A stretch of 64,000 nucleotides of DNA from a virus. The DNA lies in IMG/VR virus record IMGVR_UViG_3300020407_000003, positions 1 to 64,000 of that record, one strand, 5' to 3'. The notes under the pieces were generated by a model. It made no database searches. It saw nothing but the letters and a program-made list of their open reading frames with translations, and had not been told where the DNA came from. A program made the position numbers and the translations under genes. How positions within the stretch are numbered: the stretch's first letter is position 1; every line of letters begins with the position of its first letter. Below, in pieces: positions 1-8,763 of this stretch.

Positions 1-5
1 CATCG

Positions 6-389
6 TTGGTGGGTCCAAGATACCTAATATTAGATATCTCGCATGCGCGTGCTACTGAGAATCATTTAAACGGTTCCCTTGCAACTTACAATCTTAAGTT
101 CACAGATTTATTAACAATGACAGTTGAGGCATTGACTAACCTTGAAGATTATTACACCAACGATGAAAAGGTCACCGATTACGGATTGATGTATCGGTGC
201 CTTAATCAATACAACGACAGACATCGTAAGGAGTACACCTTTGAGGATATTCATGACATCTGCACGATAGCGCTTAGAATATACAAGACCATTTACCCGG
301 CCATTGGTACATTCTTTCAGCAATATACGTTCAGTAGACTTATTGTCTCTCAGTGTCTTGGAGATGACCTATATGTTGAGTGCTGTTGA
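6..389 (+). CDS. Small hypothetical protein, possibly 5'-truncated
   Basis: The reading frame is open to the window edge, so the TTG at 6 or GTG at 9 may not be the true start. The product begins with a hydrophobic strand followed by D-I-S (YLILDIS), has a helical middle and ends shortly after LGDDLYVECC. The same plan (short strand with an acidic turn, helices, closing strand) recurs in the next genes, which suggests distant paralogues. Its stop lies inside the next gene, so translation is probably coupled. No function is recognised. Confidence 0.55.
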   Translation: MVGPRYLILDISHARATENHLNGSLATYNLKFTDLLTMTVEALTNLEDYYTNDEKVTDYGLMYRCLNQYNDRHRKEYTFEDIHDICTIALRIYKTIYPAIGTFFQQYTFSRLIVSQCLGDDLYVECC

Positions 390-783
390 ACCAGAAGATA
401 AATTCTTCATCATTGACGTTAGGCAATATATGTTAAAGCTTGATCAGCAAGATGTCCAAGCACTTAACAACATCAAGATGAATTATCATGATGTATTGCT
501 TTTAGCAGCGACTAGTGCATTAACTAGTCAGTTTGATAAAGTCAAGGTCAAGGATCACGTAGAAGGTGAGCTCTACACATTACTTGATGAATATGATGAG
601 CTGGGTGTGTCGGCCGATAACTACCATACGTTTATGCATGTTATCAATATCACGCTACAAGTAGCATGGCCAATAACCCAGTCTGTAGATAATCTACAAC
701 GTAACATTCCCAACATCGAGTTTGTAGATGTTAATATAGTGGGTGATACTACTGTTGTTTACACATACCACATGGTGGGATAA
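373..783 (+). CDS. Small hypothetical protein of the tandem array
   Basis: The start at 373 is chosen because GGAG at 359-362 is correctly spaced from it; this overlaps the upstream gene by 17 bases. The product (136 residues) opens with MLSAVEPEDKFFIIDV, has a helical centre and closes with strand-like segments (IEFVDVNIV, TTVVYTYH). It resembles its neighbours in plan but not clearly in sequence. No domain is recognised. Confidence 0.6.
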   Translation: MLSAVEPEDKFFIIDVRQYMLKLDQQDVQALNNIKMNYHDVLLLAATSALTSQFDKVKVKDHVEGELYTLLDEYDELGVSADNYHTFMHVINITLQVAWPITQSVDNLQRNIPNIEFVDVNIVGDTTVVYTYHMVG

Positions 784-794
784 GAGAATATACA

Positions 795-1166
795 ATGATA
801 GTGATTATCGATTTACCTATGGATAGGCCGCCCTATCCTCCTGATCCCTCGCTGACAGCCGCAGATATAATTGAAGCGGCTACTGCGTTATGGGTTAATC
901 AATTCATCGATGATGATAACTTTGATACACACACGGTTGATCAGGTTGTTGATCATATCTGTAGCCGTATGGGTTTGAGTAGCGGTAAAAGTGAAGTACA
1001 GGAAATGATGTGTCATTATGTTAATGACATTATACTGGAAACCTACGAAGCGGTGGACAAGTCTCTACGCCGCATCATGACAACCTTTGGCAATCGGCCA
1101 TTGATTGACTACGTAGGTACTAGCTTCCCTACACTGCTTGTCCAAGTTCATCTAGATGACCGCTAA
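795..1166 (+). CDS. Small hypothetical protein of the tandem array
   Basis: A 123-residue product beginning MIVIIDLPMDRPPYPPDP: a hydrophobic strand with an aspartate, then a proline-rich turn, then helices. A similar proline-rich turn (HQPYPPTSP) occurs in the gene at 1516. The stop overlaps the next start by 11 bases. Function unknown. Confidence 0.6.
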   Translation: MIVIIDLPMDRPPYPPDPSLTAADIIEAATALWVNQFIDDDNFDTHTVDQVVDHICSRMGLSSGKSEVQEMMCHYVNDIILETYEAVDKSLRRIMTTFGNRPLIDYVGTSFPTLLVQVHLDDR

Positions 1167-1512
1167 TATACTTCTTTTGGACTGTAGTAATTTACAGTCC
1201 ATTTATGACGTTATGATACCGATATGGCGTTATGAGACTAGACGTCCTATCCCCGCGTCGTTAGATAGCTTAACTTCTGAAATAATTAACTACTATAAAA
1301 CCTATAGGGTTAAACCCGCTACGAGTTACACATCAGTTGCTAGTTATCTACAGGAGCAATATGAGTTCCCGGTAATAACGCCTATTGTGGAACCTCACTT
1401 TGCGGCCTTTTGTAAAGAACTTTATAAATACCATAAACTAGCATTTGTATTGAGCTGTGACTATTACTATATATGTATCAAGCACAATACCATGTATTTA
1501 GAATTGGAATAA
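1156..1512 (+). CDS. Small hypothetical protein of the tandem array
   Basis: A 118-residue product opening MTANILLLDCSNLQ, the same strand-plus-aspartate start as its neighbours. The remainder is rich in tyrosine. Only three bases separate its stop from the next start, so the run is transcribed and translated together. Function unknown. Confidence 0.6.
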   Translation: MTANILLLDCSNLQSIYDVMIPIWRYETRRPIPASLDSLTSEIINYYKTYRVKPATSYTSVASYLQEQYEFPVITPIVEPHFAAFCKELYKYHKLAFVLSCDYYYICIKHNTMYLELE

Positions 1513-1515
1513 GTT

Positions 1516-1902
1516 ATGGATAATAATCATCAGCCCTACCCACCTACCAGTCCTGTGGTGTATATTGTCTCAGCAGAGCGTGGTGTCAAACGACTGTATG
1601 AGGCTATATCAGCTGAGGAAACCGTCGTTGAAGATTTTAAGAGACTAATAGCTATGGCTGTTAACGCAGCTTCGCTATCAGTAAACGATGTGGAAAACAA
1701 TCGCCATAATGCTATAAACGATTACCTCTATCCATTGCAACTAACCGTCCGTGAGAGAGAGAATTACATCGCTCACCTGGACGTGTTTATTCAGGATCTA
1801 ATAACAGGCTTTCACCAACTTGGTATACGTGATCTAGGAGGTGTTGAGTTTGTCGGATTTGATGGGATGGATATTGTCGTTAATGTCTATGCGCAGCAAT
1901 AA
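1516..1902 (+). CDS. Small hypothetical protein of the tandem array
   Basis: A 128-residue product. After a polar, proline-rich leader it has the strand VVYIVSAERG, then helices and a closing segment VEFVGFDGMDIVVNVYA, comparable to IEFVDVNIVGDTTVVYTY in the gene at 373. The shared ending is the best evidence that these genes are paralogues. Function unknown. Confidence 0.6.
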   Translation: MDNNHQPYPPTSPVVYIVSAERGVKRLYEAISAEETVVEDFKRLIAMAVNAASLSVNDVENNRHNAINDYLYPLQLTVRERENYIAHLDVFIQDLITGFHQLGIRDLGGVEFVGFDGMDIVVNVYAQQ

Positions 1903-1923
1903 TAACAAAAAGGAGCACGTGCA

Positions 1924-2268
1924 GTGCTTAAATTTATGATCCTAACCCTAGATAGCTTATCGGGGTTAATTGCTAGATACAGTGAAGAGATGAACCCAGA
2001 TTCACCTGTCGTTAATAATGAAACGCTGCATTGGTTAAATTCAGATATTGATGATTTGATTCAAGGTGGGTTTGAACAACAAACAGACGTCGTACACGCC
2101 ACGTTAACGTCGATCATTGATGATGTAAGCCGATACCTTAATAGATACAACATTGAGGTAGCTGATTTTAGAACAATAGAAATTGTCAATCGCGACGGTA
2201 CAATACTAATTTATTTTGGAGAGTTTAGTTATGGTGATATTCCCAAGTCACAATGTAAGCATACGTGA
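1924..2268 (+). CDS. Small hypothetical protein of the tandem array
   Basis: A GTG start at 1924 follows AAAGGAG with good spacing; an ATG four codons downstream is possible. The product (114 residues) opens LKFMILTLDS and has a late strand IEIVNRDGTILIYFG, matching the array plan. It overlaps the next gene. Function unknown. Confidence 0.6.
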   Translation: MLKFMILTLDSLSGLIARYSEEMNPDSPVVNNETLHWLNSDIDDLIQGGFEQQTDVVHATLTSIIDDVSRYLNRYNIEVADFRTIEIVNRDGTILIYFGEFSYGDIPKSQCKHT

Positions 2269-2641
2269 CGTTGTTAGCTTCTCGCTATATGACAATACCA
2301 CAATAGGTACTGTCTTTAGCAGAGTGCGTATTATTGGGGTGGTTGATTACGATACCGCCTCTAACGCCATCGATCCGGTAGCGCTACACGAGGATATCAT
2401 CACTAACCTACCTGAAGGTAGCATTGATGACCCTACGGCGTATAGCTACTTAAAGGTGCAGATGGAAAATGGCAATAAGACGTTTATCGGCATGCCGTGG
2501 GTTAACATGTCAACCCTTGAACGCGTTGGTAGTAGTAAGCTGCAGCTCACTATCGATGATGTTAATAGCGATGACGTCCCGCGCATCCTAGCTGCGTTAA
2601 CCTCAAATGGCTTTACTGTATCGGATACTAAGATCTTATAA
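2231..2641 (+). CDS. Small hypothetical protein, last full member of the array
   Basis: The start at 2231 is preferred because GGAGAG at 2218-2223 precedes it; an in-frame upstream start would lie on that ribosome site. The product (136 residues) looks mostly strand-forming (RVRIIGVVDYDT, KLQLTIDDVN) and differs from its neighbours in having little helix. It overlaps the preceding gene. Function unknown. Confidence 0.6.
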   Translation: MVIFPSHNVSIRDVVSFSLYDNTTIGTVFSRVRIIGVVDYDTASNAIDPVALHEDIITNLPEGSIDDPTAYSYLKVQMENGNKTFIGMPWVNMSTLERVGSSKLQLTIDDVNSDDVPRILAALTSNGFTVSDTKIL

Positions 2642-2679
2642 TACAAAGGTAAACTTTTACAGACCTCTGTTTATATAGT

Positions 2680-2781
2680 ATGAACGTTGTTGAGTTTGAG
2701 ACCCTCCTCAGTGTTCTTGATCTTGAGCCAGAAGATCGATCCCTAAAGGTAGTCACGCACCTTTATATTTGTCAAACGTAG
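2680..2781 (+). CDS. Very short ORF (33 residues), possible remnant
   Basis: ATG at 2680 opens a 33-residue frame containing LLSVLDLEPEDRSLK, which resembles LSAVEPEDKFF at the start of the gene at 373. No convincing ribosome site precedes it. It may be a small gene or the broken remains of another array member, ending just before the terminator. Confidence 0.3.
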   Translation: MNVVEFETLLSVLDLEPEDRSLKVVTHLYICQT

Positions 2782-2788
2782 TGTTTAC

Positions 2789-2840
2789 CCTTCCTACACC
2801 TTTCCTCTAGGGTGTAGGAAGGTTTTATGCCGTCTTTTTT
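2789..2840 (+). terminator. Hairpin terminator with TATGCCGTC tag
   Basis: A 12-base-pair stem (CCTTCCTACACC at 2789-2800 with its complement at 2811-2822) is followed by TTTTATGCCGTC and a run of T. It closes the tandem small-gene operon. This is one of the clearest copies of the recurring hairpin-plus-TATGCC arrangement. Confidence 0.85.
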
Positions 2841-2906
2841 TGTTTTCGTTTTTTACACCCTCAACCAATACCATGAGCAGAAGAATTAACTAAGACGAGT
2901 GTCAAT

Positions 2907-5042
2907 ATGGAAAACCCATTTGTTCTCCCTACCCAAGAGTATGGTCGAGATTTGAATATCCTGGAACGTTACTATCAGGATACCGCAAGATACCTAGCCT
3001 TAGAGACAGGTCGTTCACATGACGAGTGCTACCAGTGGGTTAAAGAAACCACCCACCCTTCAAGCGGTAAGTTGCCTTTAAAAGATCCAAAGGTGCTAAG
3101 CCTTAAACGAGACAAGCCAGGTGAGCGTGATAAGTGGGAAACTACATTCCTTGGCTACCTTCAAAAGGTGAACAACGAGAACTTAATCATCAGTCCTACA
3201 CTAGCAGCATATAGACACCCTGATCAGCACGAGTCTATACTTGCTAAGTATATCCGTAAGAACGTAGATAAGCGTAATGCTGTTAAGAAAAAGAAATTCC
3301 AGTCTACGATGGCAGGTAATGATGCTGAGGCTGGCTTTTACGACATCCTGCAATCTACATTTAAAATCAAGAACAACTCAGTAAGTGGTGGTCATGCATC
3401 AGCTTTCACACCGCTGTATAACAAATCAACCCACTCTACACTAACATCTACCTGCCGTTCGGCTACCGGGTATGCCAACGCCAACAACGAACGCTTCCTA
3501 TACGGTAACCGTCACTATTACGATGTGGATGTGGCAATCCAGAACATCATCTCAATAATCAACAATAGTGATTATAAGACAATAGCAGAAGCGGTAGAGA
3601 AATATAATCTACACGTCCCTAGTGTAGAGGAAGTCTGTGAAACGATTAAATATTCAACAGACCTATACTGGCGTAATCTGCAGTGGTCTAACCGTATCCA
3701 CAGTCTGATATCTAAACTGTCTGATATGGAACGTGTGGCTTATACTTACACGGGTAATTTCTACCATCTACGTGAATTAAACCCAGAGTTCACTAGAACG
3801 TTCCTAGATCGTTTTACTACGTGCTCAGACACCACGATAGACAACCCAGAAGCAGTCATCAGTGAGATGGATGGGGATCTTGAAGCGTATGTAGGCATTC
3901 TGCATGCTCACGATTTAAAGAATAAACCCATCTTTAAAATCAAAGAATCTGAACCTGAGACTTATGCACGCATTGCTAGTTCAGTTAACAATATCTTTGA
4001 CTTACTGAAAGAATATACAGTATTGTTTAAAGCGTTCTGGGTGACCCTCAACCCGCCCGCATCGGTAGCGGTATTACCCGATGCTATACGTCGTGGTGTA
4101 TTGGTGTCGGATACAGACTCTACCATCTTCACTGTTCAAGACTGGACTATGTGGTATAAGAATGGCGTGGTTGATTTCGATGCTAAAACAACGAGTGTAT
4201 GGGCGTTTGTTGTATACATTGCCCAGATGACTACCATGCATCTGCTTGCTTTGTTGTCATCTAACATGGGTGTGGCTAAACCTGATTTGTACAAGTTATC
4301 AATGAAGAACGAATACATGATGCCCGCGCTGTCATTGACAAGTCGTGCTAAACACTACGCCTATTACATTAGTGCGCAGGAAGGTAACGTCTATAAGAAG
4401 ATGAAAACGGATATCAAGGGGGTTGAGCTTAAATCTACTAAAGCCCCTAAAGAGATCATTGAAAAGCTACACAAGTACATCATGAAGCCGATGGACTGGA
4501 CGTTGGAAGGTAAGAAAATCCCTATTAAAGAAATGATGCAAGAAGTTGCTGACCAAGAGCACGCTATCATTGACAGCCTTAATCAGGGTAAGATCGATTA
4601 TCTAACCACCGCCGGTATTAAAGCTGCTGAGTCGTACGCTAACCCACAAGGATCTAATTACATCTATTACGATTTCTGGAATACTGTCTTTGGTCCTAAG
4701 TATGGTGAGGTACCACCACCACCGTATAGCACGGTAAAGGTATCGCTAAATGCTACGTCTAAGACAAAGGTATCAGAATGGATACGTAGTATCAAGGATG
4801 TTGAATTAGCAGAACGTCTTGAAGACTGGATGGGTAAGAATAACAAACTAGCAGGGATAACGCAGTTCTTAATCCCCATGGATGTTATTAGTACCAAAGG
4901 GATGCCTGAAGAAATAATCCAATGTATGGATATACGGAAGATTGTGTTCACCACCATGGCACCATTCTATCTGGTATTGGAGACGTATGGGGTGTATATG
5001 AAAGATAAGAATATCACTAAGCTTGTTAGCGATATCATGTAG
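2907..5042 (+). CDS. Family B DNA polymerase, C-terminal half (motifs B and C)
   Basis: This 711-residue protein carries the family B motif C as VLVSDTDSTIF (catalytic aspartates 402 and 404) and a motif-B-like segment KIKNNSVSGG (153-162, compare KxxxNSxYG). No exonuclease motif and no motif A are present. Those lie in the separate minus-strand gene at 48437-50350, which ends shortly after its motif A. The two products should assemble into one replicative polymerase. The 240 residues between motifs B and C exceed the usual spacing, so the region is diverged or carries an insertion. It is preceded by the terminator at 2789 and followed, nine bases on, by an unknown gene. Motif C is firm; motif B is a weaker match. 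Confidence 0.8.
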   Translation: MENPFVLPTQEYGRDLNILERYYQDTARYLALETGRSHDECYQWVKETTHPSSGKLPLKDPKVLSLKRDKPGERDKWETTFLGYLQKVNNENLIISPTLAAYRHPDQHESILAKYIRKNVDKRNAVKKKKFQSTMAGNDAEAGFYDILQSTFKIKNNSVSGGHASAFTPLYNKSTHSTLTSTCRSATGYANANNERFLYGNRHYYDVDVAIQNIISIINNSDYKTIAEAVEKYNLHVPSVEEVCETIKYSTDLYWRNLQWSNRIHSLISKLSDMERVAYTYTGNFYHLRELNPEFTRTFLDRFTTCSDTTIDNPEAVISEMDGDLEAYVGILHAHDLKNKPIFKIKESEPETYARIASSVNNIFDLLKEYTVLFKAFWVTLNPPASVAVLPDAIRRGVLVSDTDSTIFTVQDWTMWYKNGVVDFDAKTTSVWAFVVYIAQMTTMHLLALLSSNMGVAKPDLYKLSMKNEYMMPALSLTSRAKHYAYYISAQEGNVYKKMKTDIKGVELKSTKAPKEIIEKLHKYIMKPMDWTLEGKKIPIKEMMQEVADQEHAIIDSLNQGKIDYLTTAGIKAAESYANPQGSNYIYYDFWNTVFGPKYGEVPPPPYSTVKVSLNATSKTKVSEWIRSIKDVELAERLEDWMGKNNKLAGITQFLIPMDVISTKGMPEEIIQCMDIRKIVFTTMAPFYLVLETYGVYMKDKNITKLVSDIM

Positions 5043-5050
5043 GAGGATGT

Positions 5051-5440
5051 GTGGCAGATAATTTTCTAACATACCCTAGCCATAGAAAAGGAAGCAGTAT
5101 CAATAAAGTACTGTCTTCTTTTAAAGCAGGTCAACGAGTCATTGCTGTAGTTGATATTACAGAGGGTGAGTTCGATATGCCCTATGCAAAGGCAAATGAT
5201 GTATTGCGTATTAAAACAATTCATCTAGACGGTAGAGTAAATCCTATCGAGGTCTATCATGAGCTTGGGGCGGAAGAATATAGAACAGCACTGGAGATAC
5301 CTGAGGGTTTAGATTATAGCCTTGAGGATAAAGCGTTCTTTGTTAGCGAGCGAGAGATAGCCGCTACAGTTACCAATCCGTTTATGGATAGGCTTCCACC
5401 TACAGGCGGTCGATACGTTAACCCAGACTATCGTAAGTAA
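5051..5440 (+). CDS. Hypothetical protein downstream of DNA polymerase
   Basis: A GTG start at 5051 sits five bases after a perfect AGGAGG, which overlaps the stop of the polymerase gene, so the two are coupled. The 129-residue product looks globular and strand-rich (RVIAVVDITEGEF, VLRIKTIHLDG) and suggests a small beta-barrel fold. A polymerase accessory role is possible from position only. No family is recognised. Confidence 0.6.
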   Translation: MADNFLTYPSHRKGSSINKVLSSFKAGQRVIAVVDITEGEFDMPYAKANDVLRIKTIHLDGRVNPIEVYHELGAEEYRTALEIPEGLDYSLEDKAFFVSEREIAATVTNPFMDRLPPTGGRYVNPDYRK

Positions 5441-5490
5441 GACAGCATAACTAGGAAGATCTAGCATCGTGCTAGATCTTCCTGTATGCC
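5441..5490. terminator. Bidirectional terminator with tags on both strands
   Basis: A 14-base-pair stem (AGGAAGATCTAGCA at 5453-5466 with its complement at 5470-5483) separates two convergent genes. TATGCC follows on the plus strand (5485-5490), and GACAGCATA at 5441-5449 reads as TATGCTGTC on the minus strand. Confidence 0.8.
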
Positions 5491-5491
5491 G

Positions 5492-6580
5492 TTATATGAG
5501 GAGTTTAAGTCCCTCAAGCTCTATCTCTAAAAGATCCTTAATAACGCCGTGAGGAGCGACCAGTGTGGTCTTATCGCTACGAGCTCGTCTTAGTTCACGT
5601 TTGATTGCATTTTCAAAGTCTCTATCCTGACCTTGTTGTGTAGTTAGATACCATGATGTAGCATGTTTAATCCAAGGTAACCATATCAGCCAAAGTATCC
5701 AGCTTACTTGTCTGGTACTAACTAAACGGTTAAATGGTAACGCATCTCGCATGCATTGATCTAATCGTAATGGTACATTGTCTAACACATCATCTATAGA
5801 CGCATTCATTCTGATTAGCTCATCAATAACATCAGGGTATTCTTTATCAACGCTCCCATCAAAACTAGGAATAGCTAGAATAGGCTTAAGTGCACTTTTG
5901 GTTTGTGCTTCCCCAAGGTAGTGGCGTAAGTAACGGTTCATTAAGCTAATAGATAACTGATGATCTAACATATTTGCTAATACGTACTGATAGACAAATT
6001 GATTAGTAGAACCGCGTTGGTCTATAGGCTTAAGGTTTTCATAATGCGCCCATGTTCTGTACTGGACAGCAAGTAATGGGATGTCTACCGCAATGACACT
6101 ATAACCTACTTCTTCGTGTTGTTTTTGTCCGTCGGGGAGGTTCAAGTTTAAGTCACTGCTAGGATGATATAAGACACGCACTGCGTTGGCATTAGACCAA
6201 TCAGCAAGTAAACCATTGCTGGCCCACTGTGGTCGCGTTAACGTTGTAGCTACCAGGATGTCTACGATGTTACCACCATAAAACTCACCTTCCAAAGGTG
6301 GGTATGTAGATATCTCGGTACTAATCTGCTGACCATGTGCAATATCAGTTTCAATGTCTTCTAGGTAATCGTAATAGCGCATCATGTTCATGGCGTTCAT
6401 GGGCGGTAGGCTATCTAGAAGCTTAACAAGGGGCTGGGTGTCTTTTAAACGTCGAGGTGCGCTTATTGCCTTGGCTTTAACACGCTCTAAGGCTTTGTCT
6501 AATCCGCGTTGGGCTTGGAAAAGACCCGCAAAAACCTTTTGGTTGCGGTTAGGGGAATCTGGAGTAAAAAGCCGTTGCAT
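5492..6580 (-). CDS. Hypothetical protein, possible virion protein
   Basis: A 362-residue product starting MQRLFTPDSPNRNQ with an AGGTG ribosome site. It has a basic N-terminal region, a mixed middle (VGYSVIAVDIPLLAVQY) and a Trp-rich helix near residue 300 (WILWLIWLPWIKH) that could touch a membrane or a hydrophobic core. It is transcribed away from the chimallin gene. I recognise no domain; a virion role is only a guess from its size and place. Confidence 0.55.
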   Translation of the reverse strand: MQRLFTPDSPNRNQKVFAGLFQAQRGLDKALERVKAKAISAPRRLKDTQPLVKLLDSLPPMNAMNMMRYYDYLEDIETDIAHGQQISTEISTYPPLEGEFYGGNIVDILVATTLTRPQWASNGLLADWSNANAVRVLYHPSSDLNLNLPDGQKQHEEVGYSVIAVDIPLLAVQYRTWAHYENLKPIDQRGSTNQFVYQYVLANMLDHQLSISLMNRYLRHYLGEAQTKSALKPILAIPSFDGSVDKEYPDVIDELIRMNASIDDVLDNVPLRLDQCMRDALPFNRLVSTRQVSWILWLIWLPWIKHATSWYLTTQQGQDRDFENAIKRELRRARSDKTTLVAPHGVIKDLLEIELEGLKLLI

Positions 6581-6809
6581 GGGTCACCTGTGGATGAGTG
6601 AAGTGATGTAAAGTTTTAATGTTTTCGAGTCATACTATAGAGACAGGTAGCTGTCAGTGTACTTATACTTGGTATAGGTGCCTAACCTGTGTCCCTCTGT
6701 GAGGCGATTCAACCTAATTAAACACCTATATCATTCTAGTGGTCTATCCAGGAATGGAAGATCTATTAGCTAATTTTAAGTTTGACAACATAATAAAAGG
6801 TATACCATT
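6581..6809. promoter_or_regulatory. Divergent intergenic region before chimallin
   Basis: This 229-base gap separates two divergent genes. It holds ACACCTATATCATTC at 6723-6737, a variant of the early-promoter-like element seen elsewhere as CCTATATTAC, about 75 bases before the chimallin start. A second AT-rich stretch (CATACTATAGAGAC, about 6631-6644) could serve the minus-strand gene. The remaining sequence would form an unusually long leader for the chimallin mRNA. Confidence 0.5.
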
Positions 6810-8678
6810 ATGGCTGTAAATAAAGATAACAAGTCTACTCCGTCTAACCCTGCTATGGCAGAAGCAATGAAAGAGTCAGGCGCGCAGCAAAGCCGTTCAA
6901 CAAACCAAAACCAACCCAATCGAGGAAGAAACGTGGAAGGTCCAAAATCCCTAGCCGGTCTTAATTCTTTATTCAGCAACCCAATGACGCGTAGCACTGC
7001 AGGCGAAGTCACTGGTGAGCTAACTCAAACGCTTCGTAAGATCCTATCTTCAGAGCGTAACAGCGTACTTGAGAAAGTAACGATTGAACCTGTGGACGGC
7101 GATAGCCATTCACTAGCCCTTTCTGTAATTGTATTACAGTTCCCATTCAACGAGCACGTTGCCTGCTATACCTACATTGTAGAAGGTTCTGGTGACGGTC
7201 TTGCAGATCGCGTTCCAACTATTGCTGGACAGCAAGTAAACATCAAGACTGTTCCTGGTGACGTATACGACGATAACATGTGGGAACAAGTTAGCATGTA
7301 TCTTCGCAGCAAGTACGGTAACGAGCGCAGCTTCATCGATGTTGGCGCTAACGTAATTCCACGTACAGTTACAGCTGACCATGAGAAAGAAATCCGCAGC
7401 CTATTATACTTCGGTATCACTGCGTGTTACACTACTCTACTTAAAATCAATGGCGATACCAGCAACAGCATTAGCGTAGCTGATATCAACACCGGTGACG
7501 TGCTAGCAGCGCAGCTTCGCTACAATCCAGGCGACACGCAAACTGCTGCTGGTCAGACTGTACGTTCAGATCTATCTATCGCACTTCGCGGTATCATGCA
7601 AACAGGTGAAGCGGTATCTGCTAAGCAGACTATCCCACTAACAACTGTTGATGGTTACATGGATCTAACTTACGTTCCACGTCAGCAACAACAAATGGCG
7701 TATGGTCAGCCTGTTGATCACCGTCAATACGTACCGCGTCTAGTAATGACTAACGTATCTTCTGGTCTAAGCGTTAACACGCTAGAGCTTGAACTACTAG
7801 GTCTTTCTACTACGGTACTAGCAGCCCAGCACCACGCATGGGTTAAGTGCTTCAAGCCTGTATACGGTGCCAGTAAGAATGACATTCATGACATCGGCGC
7901 ACTAGGCTTTGAAGTTGACTTCGCAAACAATGGTGAGTACGGTCGTATCTCTACTAAGAGCGATTCATTCTCAGACCAAAGTCTGTTCGAGCTAGTACAA
8001 CGCAGCATGTACAACGAAGTACTGTTCTCTTGGGATATCCCTGAAACCGGTGACCTAAGCTGGTTACAAGAAACGTTCCTAGCCGCAGCGGCTGGTAACA
8101 GCAAAGCAATTAACACTCTGTTCAATGCAGCAGATACGTTAACTGGCGGTGCGTTTACTCGTAACTACGACGGTGCTCCTCCTCTAATGAGTGAGATTAC
8201 TCGTGTACATCTTGGTACTTACCTAGATGAAAATAATACTCCACGTGATCTACGTGATCTTGATTACCTAGCGATGCTAAACATCTACGGTGATAAAGAC
8301 CTAGGTCTAGTTGAAGCATTTGGTAACACTTACGACCAGACTGATCGTCCTCAAGAACTACGTCTGGCAGAGCGTGCTAAAATCATCGAAGCTACACTAG
8401 GTGATACAGTAACCATCACTGGTTACGCACGTCGTGTTACATTCAATCCTAAGTTCATCGAAGCGCTTGCTATGGCTTGTGCAGAAGCTGGACTTAAGAT
8501 CCGCCCTGAGGGTATCTACGGTAACGACATGGGTGCCATTCGTGGTAACACGTCAGCTGTTGGTATGGGTATTGGTCAAAACGCCGGTGGTGCTGTCTTC
8601 CAACAAGGTGGTGCTAACTGGGGCGGTTCTGGTATGGGTTACGGTGCTCGTAACTCTGGTGGACTTTGGAACCGCTAA
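6810..8678 (+). CDS. chmA: Chimallin, major phage-nucleus shell protein (by synteny)
   Basis: The 622-residue product is close in length to known chimallins (about 600-630). It lies upstream of the RNAP beta-prime N-terminal gene, as phiKZ gp54 lies before gp55. The order is visible here; the protein identity rests on that order plus length. In the sequence, residues 1-50 are polar and low-complexity, a long mixed alpha/beta body follows, and the last 45 residues are a Gly/Asn-rich tail ending GGLWNR. Flexible ends around a folded core fit the linker segments by which chimallin protomers join into a sheet around phage DNA. It has its own leader with an early-type promoter variant and its own terminator, as expected for a heavily made protein. 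An alternative is another abundant early or structural protein. Confidence 0.72.
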   Translation: MAVNKDNKSTPSNPAMAEAMKESGAQQSRSTNQNQPNRGRNVEGPKSLAGLNSLFSNPMTRSTAGEVTGELTQTLRKILSSERNSVLEKVTIEPVDGDSHSLALSVIVLQFPFNEHVACYTYIVEGSGDGLADRVPTIAGQQVNIKTVPGDVYDDNMWEQVSMYLRSKYGNERSFIDVGANVIPRTVTADHEKEIRSLLYFGITACYTTLLKINGDTSNSISVADINTGDVLAAQLRYNPGDTQTAAGQTVRSDLSIALRGIMQTGEAVSAKQTIPLTTVDGYMDLTYVPRQQQQMAYGQPVDHRQYVPRLVMTNVSSGLSVNTLELELLGLSTTVLAAQHHAWVKCFKPVYGASKNDIHDIGALGFEVDFANNGEYGRISTKSDSFSDQSLFELVQRSMYNEVLFSWDIPETGDLSWLQETFLAAAAGNSKAINTLFNAADTLTGGAFTRNYDGAPPLMSEITRVHLGTYLDENNTPRDLRDLDYLAMLNIYGDKDLGLVEAFGNTYDQTDRPQELRLAERAKIIEATLGDTVTITGYARRVTFNPKFIEALAMACAEAGLKIRPEGIYGNDMGAIRGNTSAVGMGIGQNAGGAVFQQGGANWGGSGMGYGARNSGGLWNR

Positions 8679-8700
8679 GTTAAAATTAGCTAAGTAGTTA

Positions 8701-8737
8701 GAAAGAGGGTCTTCGTATCCTCTTTCTTTTTTATGCC
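8701..8737 (+). terminator. Terminator of the chimallin gene, with TATGCC tag
   Basis: Stem GAAAGAGG (8701-8708) pairs with CCTCTTTC (8719-8726), followed by six T and TATGCCC (8732-8738). It isolates chimallin transcription from the following endonuclease gene. Confidence 0.85.
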
Positions 8738-8763
8738 CGTTTATAATAAAATAAGGACTTTTC

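Noticed and set aside
4667-4957. Minus-strand ORF of 96 codons inside the DNA polymerase gene
   Set aside because: It is fully inside a gene with clear polymerase motifs and lacks a ribosome site or neighbour in that direction.
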